Below are positions 49,493-60,499 of a stretch of DNA of 64,000 nucleotides, in pieces (the stretch's first letter is position 1; every line of letters starts with the position of its first letter). Position numbers and translations under genes: made by a program. The notes under the pieces were generated by a model. The model saw only the letters and a list, made by a program, of their open reading frames with translations, did not search any database and was not told the DNA's origin. The DNA lies in the NCBI GenBank assembly GCA_030549175.1, contig JAUKUA010000001.1, positions 4,154,001 through 4,218,000 on the forward strand, in the 5' to 3' direction. This DNA is from Lasiosphaeris hirsuta. Its lineage: Eukaryota; Ascomycota; Sordariomycetes; Sordariales; Lasiosphaeriaceae.

Positions 49493-51448
49493 CACGGAAT
49501 TGGGGTTGTGGTCAGCCCATCCGAATAAGCTCGCATGGTCTGTCGGGGGCTAGATGCCCGTCGAGGGGATACCCCTGGTGGGATGTCTGGGTTTGGCGAC
49601 CGGGGCAGTGGGCGATGGGCTGTGTGCGCGATGGCCGCGACGTCAAGTTGAGGGGGATATGTGAGTTGCGGGATGGAAGTGTATCTTTTTTGCAGCTCTG
49701 GATTCGGGGCTTTTAGTCCGATGCACTCCGATGCACGAAAGGAAAGACAACGAGAGCCTCCGCAAGTCTCGAGCGCCGTGCGAAAAGCAGAAGGACGGAT
49801 CGCAAGTCAACAGAATGGGTTGGAATTCAATCCAAGGGAAAAGCTGTCAGGAAATAGATCTGTCGATGGAGGCTCAATGGCGGGCGGGTCGCAGGATGGC
49901 AGATGTTGGAACAAGAGGCGGCGATGTTTTGTTCGACGGGACGGGTCTTGAAGAAACGGCACATACATGCCCATAGGCCACGGAAAGTCCAAGGTGGGAG
50001 GGACGTCGCACAGGGTGGAGGTCCGCCCGCACGGGGCAACGAGTAGAACCAAACATCGCTCCAGACCGCCAGTGGTCCAGACGACAAACCGCCTTGATTC
50101 CGAACCTGGTCTAGCGCAACCAAGTTTTGCCTATGCTTGTCCATCACATTCCGTCCGAGCTTCTCAGGGTTCTCCAGTTTTTCATATATTCCCAGTGTAA
50201 AATCTTTGCTGACTTGCGTATAGCCTCTGCGTTACGGAAAAAATAAATGCGCTGCTGCGCTGGTTTGGCTTCCAAAGGTCCTGGAGCCAACTTGCCATTT
50301 ACACTCTGCATTAAATATGGTAAGGCCGCTGGCCATCATCTATTGTCGGTGGAACCCCATAGCGAAAACCCCGCCTGTCCGGTGCCATGACCCCCAACCC
50401 GGCGCAATCGAGGTTGCGAAGACAACTGGCACCCACGGGACTGATCACAAACTTGGGACGTATCGATCCAAGTCCTGTACCGCCCACCACCGCTGCTCTC
50501 GTGATGCTTCTTGGTTGATCCCCCGATACCTCGAGGTTGCGATGCGTCCTAGTTATTGGTAGCGGAGTGTGCAGGGCCATCATCTGGAAGCTGTCAGCCA
50601 GCTCCCCTTGCCCAGCCGAGCGAGCCACCTAGATCTAGTGTAGCCAAGGATAGGACCCCTCCTTCCGCACTAGGTCTCAATTATTAGTTACCCGCAGACC
50701 GCATGCCTCTCTCCCCGCCGCCGCGTTGATTTAATGCTGGGCAATATCGAGCAGCAGAAACAGTAAAGCTCACCTAGGCGCATCGAGCGCCTCTGGTTTA
50801 ATATTCACAAACTATTTTCCGTTGCGGCCCAGTGACCTGTTCTGGTGCTGTTCTTTTCGCTTTTGTGTTTTCCACCTCCAACCTTGTTGTGGCTGCCGCC
50901 GTGCCCAGGCCTGTTCTCCCGACCTACCGCGCCGCCATCCACCCAACATCTTCGAAGTACCTCGTCCAGTCTTGCCCTTGCAGCAAACCCAGTCGCTGCC
51001 ACACGACACCTCAGCTCAACCAAACCACGCTGTCCCAAAAATCCCCAGTGTGAGCCTAGCCATTCCTTGCATGATTCTGCGTGGGTGTGTTGCGTTGTGG
51101 CCTTTGTGATTTGGCAACGGTGTCTCTTTGCTGTCGTCACCGGCCTTCTTTAGGCTGCCGGCTTCTATTTGTTGGGCTGTTTAAATAATTCCCCCCCCCC
51201 CCTCTCCTCTCACCATCGCGATTCCCGGATCTCTAACGTCCTCTCCAACCCAGTCGCGAGCGACCTAAACAGACGCGCTAGCTACAGTCGGTCATCCAAA
51301 CTGTCAACCTTACACACGCGCCCATAACCCAACGGCTTTTTCTGGGTAAACACATTGCCATCGCCGGTGAAAACACTCCGCGCAAAGGAACACGACTATA
51401 CACAATACCCCAACTTGCGACATTTTCCATATAACCCCCGCCGCAACC
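49493..51448. other. divergent promoter region between the F-box gene and pkr1
   Basis: About 2 kb between divergent genes. No coding frame was accepted. A C12 run lies at 51191-51202, and T/C-rich pkr1 leader sequence follows. The last 250 bp before pkr1 are C/A-rich, as expected for a fungal 5' UTR. Confidence 0.5.
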
Positions 51449-51961
51449 ATGGCAGGCTTTGTGACAGAGCTCTGGGAGTCCATCTTTACACCAGGCCCTA
51501 CGCCGACGCTCCTAATTGCAACCAACGTCACCTTTGCCGCTCTGCAGCTCGTTCTCGCAGCCCTACTCTTTGCCACATACAGCATCCACTTCGTCGTGCT
51601 CTCTGTGCTCTCTGGTAGCTTGTGGGCCGCCATCAACTGGTTCGCGCGCGAGCTTTTGGAGCATCAAGGGCAGGAGGAAGAAAAGGCGCGCCACGCCCTG
51701 GCTGCCGCACCGCTAGCCCTAAATTCGGAGGATAGCGAGACCGAGGTTGAAGGGACCGGGGCGTCAACAGCGAGCCTCGGGAGGGGGGAGCCGGCAGCGG
51801 CGGCCAGCGCGGTCAGCCATGAAGTAGAGCCCGTGGAGCCCGCCGGCGAGCTGAAGCACAGGCTCGTGTTGGAGGAGCCGAGCCAGGGGGCCAAAAGCAG
51901 TGTTAGCACGGAGGATGAGTGGGAGAAGGTTTCGGAGAACGAGAACGAGAAAGACAAGTAG
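51449..51961 (+). CDS. pkr1: V-type ATPase assembly factor Pkr1
   Basis: An intronless ORF of 170 aa with ATG in the context CAACC-ATG-G. The first 75 residues match the Pkr1 domain: a WESIFTPGPTPTLL start followed by two hydrophobic helices, NVTFAALQLVLAALLFATY and FVVLSVLSGSLWAAINW. The remainder is acidic and Ser/Glu-rich and ends in charged NENEKDK. In yeast, Pkr1 is an ER membrane protein that works with Vma12, Vma21 and Vma22 to assemble the V0 sector of the vacuolar proton pump. The fungal protein has the same layout with a longer acidic tail. Its neighbours do not form an operon-like group. Confidence 0.88.
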   Translation: MAGFVTELWESIFTPGPTPTLLIATNVTFAALQLVLAALLFATYSIHFVVLSVLSGSLWAAINWFARELLEHQGQEEEKARHALAAAPLALNSEDSETEVEGTGASTASLGRGEPAAAASAVSHEVEPVEPAGELKHRLVLEEPSQGAKSSVSTEDEWEKVSENENEKDK

Positions 51962-52653
51962 GAAATTGCTACGACGTAACGAAGAAATACACAGGTTAGG
52001 CTTGGAATGTGGCACATATCAGCGAGCATCATGAGGTATACATGGATATCATGCCGGATGGCTTTCTGAAGCTTCTCCCAGCGGAGTTGTAGACAATAGA
52101 TCAGCAGTCTAGGTTCGGGGCCCAACATATAAATTCAGAGCATCCCTCAGGAAGCGGGGTTTCGAATGCTTCTCAGAGGCTGGTAGCCCTGCCGTGCTAC
52201 TTTGAAGATGGACTACCACTGCGGCTAGACTCCGGCCTGGCTGCCTGGCAACCTGGGTACCTCTCGAGAGGTATTATCGAGGTATGGAACAAGCCCAAGA
52301 TACCACCTACCTTGGCTGGTCTTTTGGGGTTTCCGTATCGGGCGCCAACCGGTCAACTGCTAGGTAACGGCCCCTCTTTTCCTTGGGCCCGGGCTCCGGC
52401 TACCTTTGGTTGCTTGGTTGATAGCTGTGCGATTGCGGGGTAGCCCACAGCTATCCTCCAGAGTGGCAGTCACGTGATCATGCACGGGCCCTGAATTTTC
52501 GCGGCAGACACCGCTCCGCGCGGTATGGTTCTGGATTGGAGAAGCTTCAGGTCCGTTTATTGTCATCAATCCTCTACGGCGACGTCAAAACCACCAACCA
52601 AGAAAAAGAACACTTCTATATTTGAACCCCAAGACCCGGGAAAATCTTTCAAG
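51962..52653. other. pkr1 3' region and SmD1 promoter
   Basis: A stretch of 0.7 kb with no frame of interest. It includes the end of the pkr1 transcript and the SmD1 promoter, which contains a CACGTG box. Confidence 0.5.
52471..52476. promoter_or_regulatory. CACGTG palindrome upstream of SmD1
   Basis: The extended palindrome TCACGTGA lies 178 bp before the SmD1 ATG. CACGTG is the core site of bHLH factors such as yeast Cbf1. The same hexamer occurs in the atp4/noc4 and mtq2 upstream regions. Confidence 0.4.
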
Positions 52654-53312
52654 ATGAAGTTGGTCAGGTAAGCGCTGCCCCTCCTTCCCGCCCTTCTTTT
52701 CTATCTCCCCGTTTCAATGCGCCTGTTGCCTTGACGCGTGCTGAGCTTCAATCTTCGTCCCGTAAGGCCGGCAGCGCGATCGCAGCATGGCCAGAGGCAG
52801 AGAAACCAAGAGGACACGGAAGACTGACGAGAGGAACCCATGTTTCGCATGATTCAGATTCTTAATGAAATGCGCCAACGAGACGGTGACGATTGAGCTC
52901 AAGAATGGTAAGGCCGCCAGCCCCCTTACGATTCCCACCCCGGCCACTCCAACAGCTGCGAGACTAACCCATCGACATTCCGACAGGCACAATTATCCAC
53001 GGCACCATAACATCAGTCTCGCCACAAATGAACACAGCGCTCCGCAATGTCAAGATGACGCCCCGCGGCCAAGACGCCGTTCCCCTCGACAGCATGAACA
53101 TCCGCGGCAGCACCATCCGCTACTTCATCCTTCCCGACTCGCTGCCCCTCGACACACTACTTATCGATGACGCACCAAAGCCGAAGAACAAGGCCCGGAA
53201 AGAGACAGACCGTGGTACGAGCGGCGCCCGGGGCGGACGCGGTGGTCCTCGTGGTCGGGGACGTGGAGGAGGTGGTGGCCGCGGAGGCGGCCGGGGCAGA
53301 GGCCGGGGCTAG
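52654..53312 (+). CDS. smd1: small nuclear ribonucleoprotein SmD1
   Basis: Three exons (52654-52667, 52858-52907, 52987-53312) encode 129 aa. The first exon is only 14 nt and codes for MKLV plus part of Arg5. Both introns (190 and 79 nt) are GT-AG and keep frame. The Sm fold covers about residues 1-80: the Sm1 motif lies in [17 protein letters not shown]...HGTI and the Sm2 motif in [23 protein letters not shown] basic linker and an RG/GR-rich tail (about 102-129) follow; such tails are targets of symmetric arginine dimethylation. SmD1 belongs to the heptameric ring on U1, U2, U4 and U5 snRNAs. The 190-nt first intron is longer than most in the window. Confidence 0.95.
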
Positions 53313-53843
53313 TAGTCTTATCATTTCTGAAAATCTCGCGCCGCGTAGGCGGGCGCGCGATCACGGGCCAGGAGGTAGGAGACAGTACGACCTAACTGGT
53401 AGGTGGTTTGTGATGGCGGTGCGCATGGGGGCGTGGGTGGCATGACCGGCCGGAAGAAAGCAGCGTGGACCTTTTTTTTACCACCGCGACCCTCAAAGGA
53501 GGTAGAGTGTTACGGACGGCACAGGATCCTAGGGCCGCCTGGGGGTGGTGCTGAGCTCGCTTTTAGATGGGGAGTTATTTTCTCCTTGCCGAGCAGGGAC
53601 AGCAGGCAGTCATTATGGCGTTCTCGGAAGGACGAAAAAGATTGCAGAGGGGCAGGGGAAAGAGAAATGACAGTCGACTTTACTTTTGGCTTTGCTTCTC
53701 GTGCGATATCCCAGGACAGGATCAAACAAGCATGTTAGACATGGCGCTCACCACCAAAAGGGCAGACAGGAATCTGCCAAAACAAAACATCACCCCGCTA
53801 AACCGGGCCCTTGCCTTATGTGTCGTGTATATGCACAACTAAT
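53313..53843. other. convergent 3' region between smd1 and mtq2
   Basis: About 530 bp of tail-to-tail spacer. It should contain both terminators. No coding feature was seen. Confidence 0.55.
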
Positions 53844-54626
53844 TCATATCCCCGTAACTCCCGCTCGCCAAACCCTTACAATCTGAAGCCGCTCCCAACC
53901 CGCCTGTTTGCCACTACTACCGACCGTCTCAGCCTTCCAGCCGGCCCCAAACCCTCTGACCCGCTCCTTGACCTCCTCGGGTTTGTTTTGCGCACATAGT
54001 AGTATGTATGCAACCCCCCTGGCCGACAAGACGGCGGGAAGCGCCGCCACCAGCCGGTCCGTCGTCTCCATCCCGTCCCGGCCGCCGGCATACGAAAGCG
54101 CCAGTAGCCGCGAATCCTCGTCCCACCCACTTGCCACCCCATCCCCGCTCTCTCCCGCCGCTGCGGGGGGGAGCAGCGCGGGCAGCTCCTCGGTCGGCAC
54201 ATACGGCGGGTTGAACACGAGCACGTCGGCGGCGGCGCCGCGCAAGGCCGTCGCCAAGTCGCCCTGCACGGCGTCGAGGAAGAGCGCGGCGGTGGCGGCG
54301 TGCTCGGTGGATGCCTTGTGCGCGGTACTAGCGGTGGCCGCGCACGCAAAGCGGTTGGCGTCGATGCCGAGCGTGAGGAGCGTGCGCGAGCCGAAGAGGG
54401 TCAGGGCGTGCGCGGTCAGGAAGGCGAGGACGATGCCGGAGCCGGGGCCCACCTCGAGGACTAAGGGCGCTGCGGGACGGGGGTTCGCCGTGGTCGGGGA
54501 GAAGTGGGATGTTAGGAAGCTTGTTTCGGACGCGGAGGAGAGGGTGTCGAGGAGGAGGAACGAGTCCTCGGCGGGCTCGTAGACCCGCGAGTACGGGACG
54601 TGGGAGGTGTCGGGGGTGGGGAGCAT
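53844..54626 (-). CDS. mtq2: eRF1 glutamine N5-methyltransferase Mtq2 (HemK family)
   Basis: An intronless ORF of 260 aa that starts at the ATG at 54626. It has the class I methyltransferase fold: the SAM-binding motif EVGPGSG at residues 58-64 and the substrate-specificity motif NPPY at 139-142, the hallmark of glutamine N5-methyltransferases. The N-terminal VYEPAEDSFLLLDTL block is typical of the Mtq2/HEMK2 branch. The enzyme acts with the activator Trm112 to methylate Gln of the GGQ motif in release factor eRF1; human HEMK2 also modifies histone H4 lysine. Compared with yeast Mtq2 (about 220 aa) there are Ala-rich insertions at about 97-112 and 152-165. It converges with smd1. Confidence 0.93.
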   Translation of the reverse strand: MLPTPDTSHVPYSRVYEPAEDSFLLLDTLSSASETSFLTSHFSPTTANPRPAAPLVLEVGPGSGIVLAFLTAHALTLFGSRTLLTLGIDANRFACAATASTAHKASTEHAATAALFLDAVQGDLATALRGAAADVLVFNPPYVPTEELPALLPPAAAGESGDGVASGWDEDSRLLALSYAGGRDGMETTDRLVAALPAVLSARGVAYILLCAQNKPEEVKERVRGFGAGWKAETVGSSGKQAGWERLQIVRVWRAGVTGI

Positions 54627-55250
54627 TTTTTGTTTTGGTTTTTACTGCGATGAGGTGGGAGCATGATGTGCGTACCTAGGCGAGGGGTTGATGATTGCTT
54701 CACTTTTGCGCCGGATTTGGGTTGGTTTGAGGATTGGAAAGACATTTTGCCTGCTATTGAGGATTGCCAGCCCTGATAGGGCACGTGATAGGGTTGGGTA
54801 CGAGTTAGCGTTGGGATAACATTTGCTCGCGCAGTGATGAGCCATTCTGTCGTTGACGGGAAAACTGGAAAACCAGTGAATGGATAGCTTTACCACCGTC
54901 CGCTGTATAGAAGTGTTTTGTGCCTCGCTCTCAACGATATGACCACCACTCCACTTAGGTGTGTTGAAGAACCTATCAGCAACCCCTGATCGGGGGTGAC
55001 TTGATATTGCCATGAATGACGTCGCTGATTACCATGAACAGATTAAAGTCAAGGGACTCAAGGCCTCAATTCTACCAGCTTTCCCTGCAAATGGTTGTCC
55101 TGGTAGTCCTAGCCCGGAATGAGGAGACTCAGCCGCTATTTCTCGCCATGCCAGCCAGCGGACAAACAGCCCGAGAACCCCAGGGATGAACACCAATACA
55201 TTGGAGAGGGTAGCTAGGCCCAGCACCGCACCGGCTATCCCGCCTCCCCC
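54627..55250. other. mtq2 upstream region and 3' end of the small Cys-rich gene
   Basis: A stretch of 0.6 kb without accepted coding sequence. A 123-codon minus-strand frame over 54642-55013 lacks protein-like composition. The region includes a CACGTG box 156 bp before the mtq2 ATG. Confidence 0.5.
54782..54787. promoter_or_regulatory. CACGTG palindrome upstream of mtq2
   Basis: GCACGTGATA lies about 156 bp upstream of the mtq2 start. It has the same core as the sites before smd1 and between atp4 and noc4. Confidence 0.35.
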
Positions 55251-55629
55251 TTACATCACCACACAACCGCACTTAAACTCACACCCGGGATCCCGCCTCG
55301 CCGGTCCCGTACCTAGCTTGAACCCGTGGCTCACCTTCTTCACCAACCTAAACTGGTTCATATTATACCCTCCCTCCCTGTGATGACACCGCGGACACGA
55401 ATAGTCGCCCGTGATCTTGATTGGAGGAGGCCACGAGACCTCCCAGCCGTTGACGAATTTCGAGCAGTTCGAGAAGCCGGCTCCATGATAGCATGGGTGG
55501 ACGATCTGACCCCCTGGATGTATCCGGCACATCATCAGTATCGACCACGAGGTCTCTCAGTGTATGGTTGCGGTGATACGTACAAGTGTGGCCACACTTA
55601 CGGCCTTCGAAGAAGATAACCCCGCACAT
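55251..55629 (-). CDS. small Cys-rich protein, degenerate zinc-binding type
   Basis: Two minus-strand exons (55629-55584, 55513-55251) encode 102 aa. The 70-nt intron has a GTACGT donor and an AG acceptor. Its removal joins MCGVIFFEGRKCGHT to a second frame rich in Cys and His (HPCYHGAGFSNCSKF) and ending in a SCPRCHH knuckle at about residues 65-71. Further cysteines follow in a GCEFKCGC tail. The pattern MC - CGH - HPC - C - CPxC is typical of short fungal proteins of unknown function that look like remnants of RING or zinc-ribbon folds. The 62-aa ORF at 14683-14871 has a comparable layout. The gene lies between mtq2 and yvc1 on the same strand. Function is not known. Confidence 0.62.
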
Positions 55630-56087
55630 CTTGCTATATCCCACCTTGGTCTGTCTTGATGTCGGTCGTCCTCCTCGGGTGTTCGGGTTGTTTGGAGCCA
55701 GTGGCTGGATGGCTTTCTGGTTGGCAGAGAAGATGAGCAAATGTTGTCAAGTATGTGCAACGTTGTTGTCCGCCAAGTCTCCCCTGTGGTAGGAGAAGAC
55801 GTTGTAGACAGCAGGACTGGGTTGGAGGGCGATAGCAGGGTCCATTTAAAGGAGTAGATCGTGGACATCCCGTAAGTGATGGCCCAGCAGCAAAGCAGCA
55901 AACCGGTGAATGCAGTTCATCTTCATCCAAACTTCAGCAAACAATACCAGATTGTACCTCAAATCCACTCAAATGCACATCTCAAATACCAGATAAACCA
56001 CAAAAAAGGGTGGTATCCAAAACACCTCGCTACCCTGGCAAAGCAAACAAAATCGTATCAAATATAACCCCGCTCGCAGCTCGTCGC
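55630..56087. other. spacer between yvc1 stop and small Cys-rich gene
   Basis: This 0.46-kb stretch holds the promoter and leader of the small gene and the 3' UTR of yvc1. The part near 55920-56065 is A/C-rich. No other feature was seen. Confidence 0.5.
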
Positions 56088-58791
56088 TCACAGCTCACGT
56101 GGGTCTCTTTCTGAGTCGCTTGACATGGCTCTCGGTTCTGACGCGACATCATCGTCTTCATCCCGGGATATGTCGGTTCCGATGGTATCATTCACCAGCC
56201 TCGCCAGCATAGATTCAATGCGTTGCGTGCCCTCCTCCAGCGCCTCCAATCTCGAAGTGATGCCATTGACCTCATCGCTCTCGCTGAGCATACCCCTCAG
56301 CTCCGCTCTCAGGCCCGGAAAAGGCGCAATACTGTCGCGCCGATTCAACGTTTTACCTTGGGCCTTCGTAGTCGGTGACGGTGGTGGCTTTGAAGCTAGC
56401 AGATCCAGCGCTGGAGGCCGGGGCTGTAAACCCTCGAGTGTGTTATGCCGTGTAAACTGACGACGTATCATGTTGCGGGTCAGGTCGTCGTCCGTGGTAA
56501 TTTCGCCCAGTACTGAATCGGGCGGCGGGACCTCAAATACGGTTGAGATATCGCTGTTGGACATGATTCGAAACTTCTGCCAGAACCAGGAGCGGGACTT
56601 GGATTGTTTGCTTGACTTGCCCAGCCCAAAGTAATCGGTTGTGATCGGCGGGACAGCGCTACGCGTGCCAGGCCATCGAGCCCGGCGCTCTGCGACGGCG
56701 ATTATCAGGAGAAGGGGGAGATTAAGCAGCCGAACGCTGAAGACGTGAATCTTGTGGAACCAGCGGGGAGAGACGAAGAATTTTAGGGGGACGAGAACGA
56801 GCATAGCAAGGATGTTGAAAGGCGGCTGGTAGGCAAAAATGGCATCGCTCTTAACGCCTTCGAGGGTTAAAACAGCCTTGCGGAATTGTATCTCTGAAGC
56901 CGAATTTTGGGCAATACTGCTGAAAGTGGTGGACAGCATCGAGACAAGAATCGTGAGAAATAGCGTGTTCCCGAGAAAGGCGAAAGTTACCATCAAGACT
57001 GGCCCAAGATACTTGTGAAATTCAGTCTACTTGGATTAGCGCAGCGCAACTCGCGGGACTATCCAGTTATACGAACCGAGTAATGGATACCTGACCCATC
57101 CAGGCCGAACCAAATATAAATCATCCACTTGCTAATAGTACTGTAAAATATGTTAGCTAGTGATGCAATGTACCGAGGGCCTGTACTAACAAAGCAGGGA
57201 ATGCCCCATCACCGAGCCAGACCAGGGATAGCAGGAAGCCAAAGAAGCACCTGGGAGACGTCAATAAAGCTCAACACTCATATATTTTGCAGAACAGTTG
57301 TCGCTTACCAAGCGGCTAGGGCAGTCAACAAGGCAAAGTCGGACATCATAGCCCGAAGAGACAGAAAGACGAGGTTATCGGAAAGTAAGTTGAAAGCCAG
57401 GCGAGGTATGAGTATAGGGGCGGCGATAGCCAGCACGTCGAGAGCTTGTTGACTGGGACCGGATTTTCCAGTGGCGTAACCGTACACGCGCAAGCCTAGA
57501 TAGACCCAGTAGATGAAAGCGAAGGTGACGTCGAGGAAAGACCAAAGGTTCTGGGTGTATACATGCCTTCTCGCTAGTCAGCTACACATTGCAGATAGCA
57601 CGACAGCGACAGTTGGATTCTTAGAACGTACCACCCGTGCTCTAGCATCGTAGCAAACTGATCCAGTACCCATCCAAAGGCATAGATGACGAAGCACGTT
57701 TCGATGGTGCTTATGGCGGGTGTGTCTCTCTCCGCCATGAATGTGACATAGAGAGCAAGCAAAATGACGAACTGGATAATCTCGAGAATGTTCCTGTTCC
57801 GCGGGACTACAAGCCGGTATTGGTTGAGGAGTGGTGCCTCCCTTGGATCATAGAGTGTGATTGGCCGCTGCTTGTAGTGATCTGGGATCAGATCGAGGAA
57901 GCTGGAAGGGGTGTAGATGATTTGGCCGATGTAGATGGCGTCGACGCTGTGGTCATTCAGCACACATCCCGCATGCGTAGTTACGCAACACAGAGTTCGC
58001 AGCACATAATACGGCAAAGGAGAGGCAACTTAGGTCTTACACTTTCTGGCATGAGGTTGAACTTAGAAAATGCCTGCTCTCGGTGAGGATGGCTAACTCG
58101 AGGGCTGGGAGCGTCTTCTGCACGGTACTCGATGCGCGTATCTCTCGGCGGATTTCCTCGGGGGCATTTTGGAAGGGCTCAAAGCCGGCGATGAGGATGT
58201 GAGATAGGACCATAAGGTTCTGGGGACCTTCATTATCCTCGTTGAAGCGCCTCAGTATGCGGGTCGCGATGAGCTCACACAACGTGGCCCTGGTGAAGTA
58301 GACATTCTGGTGGTTGTGGAGCTGGGACTGTTCATTCAAGAACTGGGCACGGTTGACCAGCAGACAGTAGACTGCAGGTATGTGAGCCGTTAATTAGGGA
58401 CATCTGTGTATATATCTGTGTGCAGATCTGTGTGCACCAGAGTACAGAGAGATGGTGACATCAACATACCAATCGAGACATCGTCCTGCTCGTAGAGCTT
58501 GTCGACTAGGGGCCGCACAACCGAGACATTGATCCGAACATCCCGCAGCTGTTCTAGACTTAGGTAGTCCTCGACGACTGCAATAATGTCGCGGCGGATG
58601 CGGTGGATGTTTGTGTAGACGGGCAGGTGCGAGTGCGTGTTGGTGTAGCAGCTGAACATCTCGCGGTCGAGCTCATGGCTGAAGGTGGCACGATGAGGGA
58701 GCAGCGGCCGCCGTTCGGGCTCTTGGATGCGAAGCGACCGTGTCGAGCGGTTCGGGCCCTGGGGCCTTCGCTCCGGCGGCCGGTCTCCCAT
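56088..58791 (-). CDS. yvc1: Yvc1-type TRP vacuolar cation channel
   Basis: Seven minus-strand exons (58791-58470, 58371-58041, 57946-57632, 57566-57309, 57250-57191, 57140-57077, 57026-56088) encode 762 aa. All six introns are 50-98 nt with GT-AG ends, and the frame closes exactly. The soluble N-terminal domain contains VYCLLVNRAQFL and the SSTSCQKVVDAIY block; PDHYKQRPITLYDPR precedes the first membrane helix. Hydrophobic segments follow from about residue 265 (ILEIIQFVILLALYVTF, FVIYAFGWVLDQFA, LDVTFAFIYWVYLGL and others), and the pore-helix region leads to VTFAFLGNTLFLTILVSML at about 465-485. The long C-terminus ends with an acidic tail. Yvc1 releases calcium from the vacuole after osmotic or mechanical stimulus. 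Assignment is by family resemblance across the whole length. Confidence 0.9.
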
Positions 58792-59197
58792 CTCCCTGTC
58801 TTGGCCTCGTGGTTTAAGCTTTTCTGGTCGGTCGCTTCCCTTTCTTCAGACGATGATTGACTAATGCCAAGAGAGTTGCGCGAGTCGGAGACAGCTAATC
58901 CTGGGTTTTTTTGTGGGCAACCAGTGTCAAAAGACAGAGGGGAGCAACGCGAGCTGCTGCCTGTCCTTGAGCAGTTCCTAGGATTTTGGAGTCAGCGCTG
59001 TTTGGGGCCGTTTGATGGCGGATTTGAGACTCATGATATCATCACGGCACTATTTAGCACTCATCAATTTATGTGACTGGGGTAATTCCATTCGTTTTAC
59101 ACGCTTTTTCGGGTTCCTTTGCTGGCGCAGGTGAGCTTGCCGCCCCACTTCTCTTCAGAGCACCACCCCCCACGGGCAGCTCTTTTTGATCTGATAG
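58792..59197. other. yvc1 upstream region
   Basis: Presumed promoter and leader of yvc1. A 70-codon plus-strand frame near 58864-59076 is open but not protein-like. Confidence 0.45.
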
Positions 59198-60127
59198 GAC
59201 GCCCCCGTGCAGCAGGACGAAAAATACCTATCTGTGATGTCCTGTTGGATGCACGACTGTGATGACCTCGTCTTGGTAGTATGCCTACGAACAAGCATGC
59301 CAATGTGCCGTGTTGCAGCCTATACTACTTGCCTGGACCCCTCCTACCCTCGCAGCAGCGGCAGCAACTGGAAGATAAGAGAGCTCAAGAAGCTGCGGGA
59401 GCTTATCTAGTTGCATCCACCTCCTGGAACTGACACCATATTTCGCAACCGCCTCGATCTCCTCCTTGTGAGGGATAATTCACCTGCGCTTCAGCTACTA
59501 GCCATTGATGAGGGTACTGTGGCGGGCTTTGGCGCTGTGATGTACACATTAAATACTTACCCGACTGCTGGGCTCCTTGTACTGCATCCCTAGGCCCGTC
59601 TGCACTCCGCTTTCGCCGTGTCAACCATGCCGCGTGAAACCGGAGCTCGCGCACTGCATGGATACCAGCTGGAGCAGCCAGAGCTTCGGACGACTTATTT
59701 GAGCCTTGTTGATACGGATACTGCCTACCTAACGTCCTTACCGAATATTAGACGTCACAGCACCTACCAGCAGTTGTCTGTTCTTTATTAGCTCACCTAC
59801 CTTCCCTAGTGCCTAGTTGAGCTGAAAAAGCAACAAGAACACAAAAACAGCTGTCTCCTGAGATACGAATATTGGTGCCCCGGTAGTCGAACAACGAGAT
59901 CTCATGAAGGTGCATTATCCAGCCTCACTATCAATGGTAACCCGTTTCATGTCACCTCGAGGCTGCCCAGGATCGCGGTGTTCCCCAGCTAGTTGGCGAT
60001 ACACTTGCCGAAACCTAGCCAGCACGAGTGGACCTTAAAACGTCATCAAAAACACCCACCCCCCCACGTCTTTCTCCACTAGACCAAACGCAACCCAAAC
60101 ATTTCGCGTATCTTTAACACGACTTGA
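59198..60127 (+). pseudogene. 310-codon relic frame interrupted only by TAG codons
   Basis: A single plus-strand frame runs from just after the TGA-TAG pair at 59192-59197 to the TGA at 60125-60127. It is broken at 59408, 59591, 59789, 59807, 59990 and 60080, and every one of these six stops is TAG; TAA and TGA are absent. The translation between stops is balanced and protein-like, with segments such as NWKIRELKKLREL and LVELKKQQEHKNSCLLRYEYW. CAG-to-TAG change is expected from repeat-induced point mutation or simple decay of a gene with six Gln (or Trp) codons. No family was recognised, so it may be a transposon ORF or an old cellular gene. Confidence 0.35.
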
Positions 60128-60499
60128 ATGATGGCTGCTTTCGGCATAAGCGTAGTTCTAATGACTCCCTACCTGAGGAACTGGTGAGGATTTCAAGGAA
60201 AGAAGCTGGTTGGGAGGCGCGCAGAATATATCCCTCCCTTGACCCAATATTCCCCCATTATCTATTGGGTTTATTGGAAAAACTACACCATAGTTAGCAG
60301 GTCAAGACAACACACATCACCCCTTGTCGATCAGTAAATCAAGACGAGAAGGTAGCATTGGTAAATGGCGAGATTTAAAGGTTTGTATTGGCTAATTCAC
60401 AGGGTGTGTATGGACACTGTACAACAAAAGGAAATCTCGATTGCAAGTCTAGAGTTGGATGCTTATTGGGCCTTGGAGGAGACGATTCCTAGGGCAATG

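Noticed and set aside
52668..52857. Possible box C/D snoRNA in the SmD1 first intron
   Set aside because: A CTGA string is present, but no convincing C box (RTGATGA) with terminal pairing was found.
54642..55013. 123-codon minus-strand frame upstream of mtq2
   Set aside because: No protein-like features; it overlaps the expected promoter and leader of mtq2.
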